From the NCBI GenBank assembly GCA_013813135.1, contig JACCSF010000233.1, positions 1-11,192 on the forward strand: DNA of 11,192 nucleotides. Reading direction: 5' to 3'. Below the pieces are notes generated by a model. It was not told the DNA's origin. It searched no databases and worked only from the letters and a program-made list of their open reading frames with translations. The stretch comes from Thermoleophilaceae bacterium (lineage in GTDB: Bacteria; Actinomycetota; Thermoleophilia; Solirubrobacterales; Thermoleophilaceae). Numbering within the stretch: the stretch's first letter is position 1; each line of letters begins with the position of its first letter. Below, one piece after another: positions 1 to 5,754 of this stretch. The position numbers and the translations under genes are program-made.

Positions 1-279
1 GCCCATGGCCTCGAAGCCGGCGGCGTAGGCGTCGAGCGCCGCGGCGACGCTCAAGCCGAGCTCGGCCACCACGACGAGCGCGGCCGGGGCCGTGGGCGCG
101 CTCAGGTGGGCGATGCCGGGAAGGTAGGTGTCGTCGAAGTCGAGCACGTGGCCGGCGGTGCCCGCGAAGACCACGGGGTCCTGCAACTCGCGCGCGGCGC
201 GGGCCGCCGGCTCCTCGCGCCCGCGCGCGGCACAGGCGAGCCAGTCGAGCAGGGCGGTGGCGTAGCGCGGGTCACGCAT
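1..279 (-). CDS. MmgE/PrpD family protein, N-terminal part (runs off the left edge)
   Basis: The first 93 codons of a minus-strand gene are present; the rest lies beyond the window. The core motif GHVLDFDDTYLPGIAHLSAP (residues 43-62), followed by an Ala-rich helix, is the hallmark of the MmgE/PrpD fold (2-methylcitrate dehydratase and related dehydratases or isomerases), where the H..D.DD stretch helps form the active site. The ATG at 279-277 overlaps the last 8 bases of the upstream NYN gene, so the two are probably translated together. Oddly, most family members have roughly 20-40 more residues before this motif; here an LLDWLACAARGREEPAARAA segment follows the start almost at once, so the N-terminal helix bundle looks trimmed. 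Substrate cannot be told from this fragment; methylcitrate-cycle dehydratase is only one option. Confidence 0.75.
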   Translation of the reverse strand, partial: MRDPRYATALLDWLACAARGREEPAARAARELQDPVVFAGTAGHVLDFDDTYLPGIAHLSAPTAPAALVVVAELGLSVAAALDAYAAGFEAMG

Positions 280-637
280 GGTCAAGCCGCTCGCGAAACT
301 GTTTCGCCCCCATCACGTCGGCCCCGCGCTCGCGCACCCGCGACGCCAGCTCGGCGTCGGAGGTGACCACCCGCAGGCTCGCCGGGTCGTCCGACCCGGC
401 GACCAACGCGGCGATGTCGTCGTCGGCCGCGTTGCGGCCGCTCCGCGAGGCGAAGCGCACGTCGACGTCCCCGGCGTCCTGGACGGGGAAGGGGCGCCCG
501 TCGAAGACCACGGTCACGGGCCCGTCGAGGACCTGCAGCTCATGGACAAGCTGCTGCATGGCGCCCGGCCGGTCGTGCCACCAGCCGGTCGGGCGCGAGC
601 CGATCACGTTCATGCCGTCGACGACCCAGCGCTTCAC
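272..637 (-). CDS. NYN-domain (PIN-like) protein, probable ribonuclease
   Basis: A 121-residue protein that is a single PIN-like/NYN domain. It opens with WVVDGMNVIGSRPTGWW (residues 4-20), whose first Asp (D7) and Asn are the typical N-terminal metal-binding motif. A TVVFDGRP strand follows, then an acidic SGRNAADDDI loop, then RVVTSDAEL, which supplies the last acidic position. This is the layout of YacP/NYN nucleases, which cut RNA with divalent metal; the RNA target is unknown. The GTG start (637-635) was chosen because it forms a GTGA overlap with the stop of the upstream SDR and puts the VVDGMN motif at its usual distance from the N-terminus. The 3' end overlaps the MmgE/PrpD start by 8 bases. 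It is the middle gene of a four-gene minus-strand operon. Confidence 0.8.
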   Translation of the reverse strand: MKRWVVDGMNVIGSRPTGWWHDRPGAMQQLVHELQVLDGPVTVVFDGRPFPVQDAGDVDVRFASRSGRNAADDDIAALVAGSDDPASLRVVTSDAELASRVRERGADVMGAKQFRERLDHA

Positions 638-1452
638 GACGGACGGCGAGCGCGCGGCGCGCGCGAACCTTCCTCCGTCACGCCCGCGAGACGCTCGCTC
701 TCGTCCCAGAGGCGGCGGCGAGCGTCGGCGTCGTCCGCCTGCGGGTCGGTCCCCGACTCGCGCGTGCCGTTGTAGAAGCGGCCGCTCACACCGTCGAGCG
801 AGGGGTCGGTGATCAGGCGCAGGGTTGCGTCCGCGCCCTCCTCGACCGAGCTCATCGGCCTCCCGAGCGCGCCGCGCACCATGTTGGTGTCCATCAGCGT
901 GGCCGGGTGGAGCGCGTTGACGGTCACGTCGCGGTCCGCCAGCCGCTGCGCCAGCTCGTTCGTGAACAGCACCTGGGCGAGCTTGCTCCTGGCGTAGGCG
1001 GCGTAGCCCTCCCAATCGCGCTCGAACATCAGGTCGTCGAAGTCGAGCGGCTGCTGGCCGATCGAGGAGACGTTCACGATGCGCGCCGGCTCGCGCACCT
1101 TGGCCAGGAGCAGAGCGGTGAGGAGGAAGTGCGAGAGGTAGTTGACGGCGAAGGTGAGCTCGTGGCCGTCGGCGCTCTCCCGGCGCTCCGCCACGATGAT
1201 GCCGGCGTTGTTGACGAGCGTGTCGAGCTCGTCGACCTGGTCGGCCAGCCGCCGCACGTCGTCGAGCTTCGCCAGATCCGCCACCAGCCCGCGCTCGGCC
1301 CCGATCTCCGCACAGACGCGCTCGACCTTGTCCGGATCGCGCCCGTGGACCAGCACCTTCGCCCCGCGCCCGACCAGCTCCTCGGCCGCCTGCCGGCCGA
1401 GACCGTCGGTCGACCCGGTCACGAGGATGGTCTGCTCGTCGAGCGGCCTCAC
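634..1452 (-). CDS. Short-chain dehydrogenase/reductase, retinol-dehydrogenase-like
   Basis: A 272-residue classical SDR. Visible motifs are the nucleotide-binding TGSTDGLG (residues 12-19), DL at 59-60, NNAG (81-84), the structural Asn in FAVNYLSHF (N104), the catalytic Ser in VNVSS (129-130), and the catalytic pair Y153/K157 (YARSK). The HGRD at residues 36-39 after the second beta-strand suggests NADP(H) rather than NAD(H). The spacer LDFDDLMFERDW between Ser and Tyr is typical of the retinol-dehydrogenase/WWOX-like branch, which reduces or oxidises lipophilic carbonyls and alcohols; the real substrate is unknown. The start is the GTG at 1452-1450, which overlaps the stop of the upstream small membrane protein as GTGA; its own stop overlaps the GTG of the NYN gene the same way. 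The C-terminal 30 residues are Arg/Asp-rich and probably unstructured. Confidence 0.9.
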   Translation of the reverse strand: MRPLDEQTILVTGSTDGLGRQAAEELVGRGAKVLVHGRDPDKVERVCAEIGAERGLVADLAKLDDVRRLADQVDELDTLVNNAGIIVAERRESADGHELTFAVNYLSHFLLTALLLAKVREPARIVNVSSIGQQPLDFDDLMFERDWEGYAAYARSKLAQVLFTNELAQRLADRDVTVNALHPATLMDTNMVRGALGRPMSSVEEGADATLRLITDPSLDGVSGRFYNGTRESGTDPQADDADARRRLWDESERLAGVTEEGSRAPRARRPS

Positions 1453-1628
1453 TTCCGTGTCTTCCGCACGTACACGACCAGCGCAGCGACCACGATCAGG
1501 CCCGCGATCGCCTGAAGGCCGATCCGAAGCACGTCGCCCTCGTCCTCCGTGAGGTTGCCGATCGCGCCGAAGAGAACGGTCGCACCGAAGAAGACGACTA
1601 TGGCCCAGAGCAGCGTGTTGCGATCCAC
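1449..1628 (-). CDS. Small two-helix membrane protein, unknown function
   Basis: A 59-residue gene that a minimum-length filter would miss. It reads VDRNTLLWAIVVFFGATVLF, then GAIGNLTEDEGDVLRIG, then a second hydrophobic stretch (about residues 38-53) and a basic tail YVRKTRK. Two transmembrane helices with a short acidic loop and a Lys/Arg-rich end fit a small integral membrane protein with the tail probably in the cytoplasm. The GTG start (1628-1626) is preceded on the minus strand by TATCGT eight bases upstream, which could be the -10 box of a leaderless transcript; a GGAGGG lies too far upstream (about 25 bases) to serve as a normal ribosome site. Its stop forms a GTGA overlap with the SDR, which strongly supports it as a real gene and the first gene of the operon. 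I do not recognise a family. Confidence 0.7.
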   Translation of the reverse strand: MDRNTLLWAIVVFFGATVLFGAIGNLTEDEGDVLRIGLQAIAGLIVVAALVVYVRKTRK

Positions 1629-1663
1629 GGCGGGTGACGATAGCCGCGGGCTACCCTCCTGCG

Positions 1664-2551
1664 GTGACCGAGCGGCCGGTACTGGCGGGGCTCCTGGGCG
1701 CGCTGGTGATCGCCTTCTCGGCCATCCTGGTGCGGCTGGCCGACGTGTCGCCGACGACGGCGGCGTTCTTCAGGTGCGCTTACGCGCTGCCGCCGCTGGC
1801 GCTGCTGGCCTGGCTCGAGCGCCGGCGCCACGGGCCACAACGGCCGCGCGATCGGATGCTCGCGTTCGGCGCCGGGGTCATCTTCGCGGCCGACCTGATC
1901 TTCTGGAACTACTCGATCCAGGCCGTCGGCGCCGGACTGGCGACAGTGCTCGGCAACGTGCAGGTGGTGCTGGTGGCGCTGATCGCCTGGGTGGCGCTGG
2001 GCGAGCGACCGGCGTCCCGAACCCTGGTCGCGATCCCGATCGTGTTGACCGGGGTAGTGCTGATCTCCGGGGTGGTCGGCTCGGGCGCGTACGGGGACGA
2101 CCCGCTGCTGGGCGTCGTCTACGGACTGCTCACGGCGGTCTCCTATGCGCTCTTCCTGCTGATCCTGCGGCAGGCGGGGAGCAGCGAGCGCCCGCCGGCC
2201 GGGCCGCTGTTCGACGCCACGCTGGCCGCTGCCGTGTTCTGCGCGATCGCCGGGGTCGCGATCGGCGACATCGACTGGGTCCCGGGACTGGAGTCGCAGG
2301 CGTGGCTGGTGCTGCTGGCGCTGTCGTCGCAGGTGCTGGGGTGGATGCTGATCTCGGTGTCGCTGCCACGGCTGCCGGCGGCGCTGACGTCGATCGTGCT
2401 GATGCTGCAGCCGATGTGTGCGGTGCTGTTGGGTGCGGTGCTGCTGTCCGAGGCGCCCTCGGCCGTCCAGCTGAGCGGGGTGGCGATCGTGCTGGCCGGG
2501 GTGGCGTTCGCGACGCTGGGAGCGCGTCCGCGCGAACCGTCACCCGCTTGA
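1664..2551 (+). CDS. EamA/DMT-superfamily transporter
   Basis: A 295-residue protein with about ten hydrophobic segments in two homologous halves, the arrangement of the drug/metabolite transporter (EamA, formerly DUF6) family of inner-membrane exporters. Signature stretches include an early AFSAILVRLADVSPTTAAFF, the LGNVQVVLVALIAWVALGER block closing the first half, and the equivalent MLQPMCAVLLGAVLLSEAPS in the second half, followed by a final helix (GVAIVLAGVAFATLGA). The transported solute cannot be deduced. I chose the GTG at 1664 because the next residues start helix 1 directly and a TACCCT box ends six bases upstream, which would fit leaderless translation. An in-frame GTG at 1634 would add ten residues and cannot be excluded. 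The gene is divergent from the minus-strand operon with only about 35 bases between starts, so the two promoters must overlap. Confidence 0.88.
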   Translation: MTERPVLAGLLGALVIAFSAILVRLADVSPTTAAFFRCAYALPPLALLAWLERRRHGPQRPRDRMLAFGAGVIFAADLIFWNYSIQAVGAGLATVLGNVQVVLVALIAWVALGERPASRTLVAIPIVLTGVVLISGVVGSGAYGDDPLLGVVYGLLTAVSYALFLLILRQAGSSERPPAGPLFDATLAAAVFCAIAGVAIGDIDWVPGLESQAWLVLLALSSQVLGWMLISVSLPRLPAALTSIVLMLQPMCAVLLGAVLLSEAPSAVQLSGVAIVLAGVAFATLGARPREPSPA

Positions 2552-2564
2552 GACAATCGTGGGC

Positions 2565-3002
2565 ATGGCGCACTACCAACGAGCCGGCTGGTTCACCAAG
2601 AACGTGTTCAACCGGACGGTGGCTGCTCTGACTCGGCTGGGCGTGAGCGTGGCGGGCTCCCGCGTGCTGGAGGTGCCCGGACGCAAGAGCGGCGAGCCGC
2701 GGCGGACGCCCGTGAACCTGATGACGTTCGAGGGGCAGCGCTACCTGGTCGCGCCGAGGGGGCACACGCAGTGGGTGCGCAACCTGCGCGTGAGTAAGTC
2801 CGGTCGGCTTCTGGTCGGGCGGCGCGGCGAGGAGTTCTCGGCCGTGGAGCTGTCCGACGACGAGAAGCCCGAGCTGCTGCGCGCCTATCTGAAGAAGTGG
2901 AAGTGGGAGGTCGGACAGTTCTTCGGAGGGGTCGGGCCGGACGCGCCGCAGGAGGAGTTACGGCGCATCGCGCCCGACCACCCCGTTTTCCGGATCAGCT
3001 GA
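2565..3002 (+). CDS. Nitroreductase-family deazaflavin (F420)-dependent oxidoreductase
   Basis: A 145-residue protein of the Ddn/FDOR split-beta-barrel group, which uses reduced F420 to reduce diverse organic substrates. The family pattern is clear: an N-terminal helix (NRTVAALTRLGV), then VLEVPGRKSGEPRRTPVNLM, a core strand pair GQRYLVAPRGHTQWVRNLRV, and a GRLLVGRRGEEFSAVEL beta segment. This RKSGxxRxTP...W..NLR arrangement binds the deazaflavin. The ATG at 2565 is taken as start; an in-frame GTG at 2559 adds two residues. Neither has a clear ribosome site, but GACAAT (2552-2557) lies seven bases before the ATG, compatible with a leaderless start. The gene begins 13 bases after the EamA gene on the same strand, so co-transcription is also possible. 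F420 use is characteristic of actinobacteria. Confidence 0.85.
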   Translation: MAHYQRAGWFTKNVFNRTVAALTRLGVSVAGSRVLEVPGRKSGEPRRTPVNLMTFEGQRYLVAPRGHTQWVRNLRVSKSGRLLVGRRGEEFSAVELSDDEKPELLRAYLKKWKWEVGQFFGGVGPDAPQEELRRIAPDHPVFRIS

Positions 3003-3045
3003 CTTCGCGCAACTCCGGCCCCGGTGGCGGGTTCGGCCCGACGAA

Positions 3046-3540
3046 GTGATCGCAGCCCTCGCCCCGCTGATGTGCGTCGCCGCGTGCGGGTTCAGCGCGC
3101 ACGCCGTCCCGGCGGCCGGCACGGACCCGACGATCACCGGCTACCGGCCCGCCCAGCCGCACCGGGTCTGGGCGCCGCAGGGCGGCGGCCGCCGGCAGCT
3201 GCTGCTGCATTTCCCGGGCTCCGACGGCGGCACCGGTGGATCGAACCTGCTCGCCGAGCAGATGGCCCGGGACGGCTTCCACGTGATCAACCTCGGCGTA
3301 CGACCCGGCCGGGGTCCCGGTGCGCTCCGTCTGCACGCCCGCGCGTGTCCCCACCCACCCCAGCTGCGCGCTCGACTTTCGCGGCGAGCGCTTCTACATC
3401 GCGATGCTCGGGCGGTCGTACGGCCCGCCGACGCCGACAGGCCGCATTCGGTGATGAACCGCCTGATCAAAGCTGCTCGGCTACCTGGAGCGCACGTATC
3501 CGGGCGAGGGCTGGAGCCGGTTCGTGTCGAGGTCGCCGAG
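3046..3540 (+). pseudogene. Decayed lipoprotein resembling a secreted alpha/beta hydrolase
   Basis: The first frame opens with a lipoprotein-type leader (ALAPLMCVAAC, residues 4-14, lipobox VAAC) and a plausible hydrolase N-terminus: GYRPAQPHRVWAPQ, then RRQLLLHFPGSDGGTGG and a helix and strand ending in HVINL. At about 3294-3298 the meaning moves to the next frame (YDPAGVPVRSVCTP) until a TGA at 3452. SVMNRLIK is back in the first frame. Around 3469-3471 an extra A moves it again to LLGYLERTYPGEGWSRF. Removing single bases rebuilds a sensible protein, so this is a gene broken by at least three small indels. It also lacks the GxSxG nucleophile region expected after GWSRF, where unrelated phage-like sequence begins. 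Family assignment is from remembered resemblance and is tentative; that the coding sequence is broken is firmer. Confidence 0.5.
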
Positions 3541-3937
3541 TCGGGTCTACGGCGGGTTCAAGCACGTTGCCGGTGCGCGGGAGATCGATCCGCGCTACTG
3601 CGACGTGATCGTCGCGCGCTTCGAGTCGCTGTCCGGCCAGCGGGCAAGCAGGGGCGCCGTTAAGTACGGCGAGCAGGCCTGCCGCGTGGCCGGCATCTCG
3701 CCGAGCAGCTACTACCGCTGGCTCGAGCGCGGCGCCGAGCAGACGCACGGGATCTACCGCTCCGTCCACGACGCGGTGCGCCAGGCGGAGACCGAGGCCG
3801 AATATCACGCGGTCGCGATCGTCCGGCGCGCGATGGCAGACGACTGGCGTGCAGCGATCGCCATAGAGCCAGGCGCCTCGACAGCAACGACGGGGCGGGG
3901 CGGGACGCCTGCTCTTGCGAGAGGTTCAAGCCTGTGA
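3467..3937 (+). pseudogene. Chimeric open frame: hydrolase tail, DNA-methyltransferase C-terminus, small-terminase-like HTH
   Basis: One frame stays open from just after a TGA at 3464-3466 to the TGA at 3935-3937; a GTG at 3524 could serve as start. It reads through three unrelated pieces. First comes the last part of the hydrolase remnant. Next, at about 3581-3640, comes EIDPRYCDVIVARFESLSGQ, which closely resembles the C-terminal end of phage-type site-specific DNA methyltransferases. Then at about 3653-3865 comes an HTH segment (GEQACRVAGISPSSYYRWL) followed by YRSVHDAVRQAETEAEYHAV and RRAMADDWRAA, the layout of small phage terminase or related packaging HTH proteins. The expected LERRxPxRW tail after DWRAA is missing and low-complexity sequence follows. 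I infer deletion-fused phage debris; expression of a hybrid protein is not excluded. Confidence 0.55.
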
Positions 3938-4276
3938 GCTGATCCTCGCCGACCGACCGGTCTCGCCACCCGTGAGCCCTTCCCGGGCACGTCCCCCCGC
4001 CGGACCGTCCGCCTCGGCCACCTCCCACTGTGGCAGCTCCCCACCACAGAGCGGGCACGTCCGCGGGAAGCAGCTCCCACAGGGCGCGCGACTCCGCTGA
4101 ACGCGCCGGCGAGCCGCAGCCCGCCTTCCGACCGGGGCGGAAGTTTCGCTCCAACTATCTCCTATCCCCCGCACGTCGCGCACTAGCTCAGGAAAGGGAA
4201 GCGTCCGGGCTCGGGCGACCCCTATACCCCCCCATACGTCGCACAGGAGCCCCATGACCCCCTTCCCACGAGCAGA
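3938..4276. other. Gene-poor stretch with no convincing gene
   Basis: About 340 bases between the chimeric phage-like frame and the 3' end of the Tim44-like gene. The plus strand holds no frame that reads like a protein. On the minus strand a frame ending at 3926 contains a zinc-ribbon-like piece, RTCPLCGGELPQWEVAEA (about 3980-4060), and an overlapping frame reads ESRALWELLPADVPALW. Neither has a credible start or a recognisable remainder, so at most this is the rest of a broken gene. Around 4223-4254 are TATACC, AGGAG and an ATG, which would express only a 29-residue peptide antisense to the next gene. No tRNA or flanking direct repeat was found by eye. Confidence 0.4.
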
Positions 4277-4300
4277 TCTTCCGCTGGCTTCAGCGGGAGA
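4277..4300. terminator. Stem-loop at the 3' end of the Tim44-like gene
   Basis: TCTTCCGCTG (4277-4286) can pair with CAGCGGGAGA (4291-4300) over ten base pairs including one G-U, with the loop GCTT. The stop codon of the minus-strand gene (4292-4290) lies at the loop edge. No T-run follows on either strand, so this would be an L-shaped or Rho-assisted type of terminator, common in high-GC bacteria. Confidence 0.35.
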
Positions 4301-5646
4301 AGTCAGTCAGTCTGGACACCGGAGTATCGCTCGAGGCAACTAGGCGCCAAGGGGTGGAAGGCGGACCATCGAGCGCGAGCGCCCACGCTTCCCGGAAAGT
4401 CACTTGCCGCTCCTTCGACCCCCCCACCACCGCCGCCGTATCCCGGTCCTCCACATAGCGCCGCCCCCCAACCTCAACCTCGATCGTCATCGTCGCCGGC
4501 TCGCGCTCCACGTCCACCGCCACGATCCTGATCTGTTTCACGCGCGGACCGCGCACCACTAGCCGGGTCTTGCGCGAGGCGTCGCCGCCGTAGAGCAGCT
4601 GCGAGGTCGCCTCGGGCGAGGCGACCTCCTCCAGCGCCTCGTCGTCTCCGTCCACGGCCTCCGCCCACGCCGCCACCGCTCGGCGCGCTGCCGCCTCCAG
4701 CACATCCGGCGCGAAGCGGGCGTCGGCCAGCGACAGGTCCAGGGCTCGGGCTCGGGCGTCGCCGTCGAAATCGACCCCGGCCAGGTCGGCGGTCGTGAAC
4801 CCGGGTCGGAGTCCGTCCTCCAAGGCCAGCTCCGTCAGCGCCTCGTCGGACAAGCGCGAGTCGGACCATGGTGAGGCCACGATCTCGGAATCCAGGTGGT
4901 GGTCGCCCTCCGCGCGCTGCTCGATCGACACCACCTTCCACGCGGCGTCACCGGAGCGGGCCAGTGTCCAGTACTCGCACAGCGTGATCTGCTCGGTCTT
5001 TGCCCCCGTACCCAATCTTCTGCCCGGACCCATCGATCACGAAGGCACGCAAGGAAGCCGTGATCCGCACCACCGCCCGGTCCTCCGTGTCGTCCTCCCG
5101 GTTCACCAGGCCCACGTACTCGATCCGCGGGGAACCCAGAACGGACACGCGGTTGTGCCACCCCTTCGCTGCGAAGTCGTCCAGCCGTCGCTTCCACTCC
5201 ACCAGCAGGTCGTCTCCCACGAGCCCCGCCAGCCGCGCCACATCGCGTCCGTCCCACGCCTCCTGGCATGCCACGAACAGTCCCCGGGCGTGCGCCTCAA
5301 GCTCGGCCGAAGCGAAGTACGCGTCATCTTCCGCCGCCTCCGCCGAGGCCGTTCGCACCCGCGCATCCCGCTCGCGCACCTTGCGCCGGTAGCGCCAGCT
5401 GTGGATCACCAGGTACACGAGGAACACTCCGAAGAGGCCGAAGAAGAAGACGGCCACGATCGGATTGCCCGAGCCGCTGCCCGACCCACCGCCGCCCGAG
5501 AACCCGCCGCCCCCGCCACCGCCACCGCCTCCGCCGCCGAATCCCGAGCTGCCCCCGCCGGCCTGCGCCCACGCGGACGCCGCCAAAGCGCACGTAAGGA
5601 GAAGCCAGCCGGCGACGAGGGACAGGAACCGGGCCACGAAGCCCAT
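4290..5646 (-). CDS. Gly-rich membrane protein with two Tim44-like domains, apparently frameshifted
   Basis: With one base removed the gene gives 451 residues. Order: signal peptide (MGFVARFLSLVAGWLLLTCA, cleavage near AWA-QA), a Gly/Ser-rich linker (about 29-60), a transmembrane helix (PIVAVFFFGLFGVFLVYLVI), a basic RYRRKVRERD stretch, then two Tim44-like (NTF2-fold) domains. Domain 1 spans LFVACQEAWDGRDVARLAGL to CEYWTLARSGD...VVSIEQRAEG. Domain 2 spans ALEEVASPEATSQLL to FREAWALALDGPP...WRLVASSD. Tim44-like domains bind proteins or membranes; the bacterial role is unknown. The start frame runs to a stop at 4948; the frame coding the second part is open from 5033 (ATG) to 4290. They join at a run of five G at 5007-5003 (minus strand). 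Either the base is an assembly error or the gene is newly broken. Gene callers will split it into 4948-5646 and 4290-5033. Confidence 0.75.
5003..5007 (-). other. Homopolymer frameshift site in the Tim44-like gene
   Basis: Five C on the plus strand (five G in the gene). Reading ATT GGG TAC GGG GGC AAA leads to a stop at 4948. With four G it reads IGYGAKTEQITLCEYWTL and continues in the conserved frame. No standard slippery heptamer (X XXY YYZ) sits in the right phase, so programmed frameshifting is less likely than an error or mutation. Confidence 0.7.
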
Positions 5647-5700
5647 GCTACGGCGCCCGCGCCATCCCGCCCGGCCACCCGGACGACCCAGTTAGCGCAA

Positions 5701-5733
5701 TCTTCGCCCAGCAGCGGTCGCGCCAAGCGAAGA
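5701..5733. promoter_or_regulatory. Inverted repeat upstream of the Cys-repeat secreted protein gene
   Basis: TCTTCGC (5701-5707) and GCGAAGA (5727-5733) form a perfect 7-base inverted repeat with a 19-base spacer, just upstream of the start at 5755 (or 5737) and of the TAGGTT box (5741-5746). The position is right for a repressor or activator site over the promoter. In 70+% GC sequence a 7-base match can also arise by chance. Confidence 0.25.
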
Positions 5734-5754
5734 CCGATGTTAGGTTCGGAACTT

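Noticed and set aside
4254..4343. 29-codon plus-strand peptide with AGGAG and a TATACC box
   Set aside because: Signals are suggestive, but the peptide has no recognisable features and lies mostly antisense to the end of the Tim44-like gene.
5003..5015. Programmed -1 frameshifting in the Tim44-like gene
   Set aside because: There is no X XXY YYZ heptamer in phase, and the protein without the shift would end as a meaningless tail; a homopolymer error or mutation is simpler.
5470..5560. GCC/CCG-rich tandem repeat as a CRISPR or satellite
   Set aside because: It encodes the Gly-rich linker of the Tim44-like protein; irregular units and no spacers.
4795..5736. Long N-terminal extension of the plus-strand Cys-repeat protein
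   Set aside because: It is the antisense of the Tim44-like gene, has low-complexity composition, and would place the clear signal peptide in the middle of the protein.
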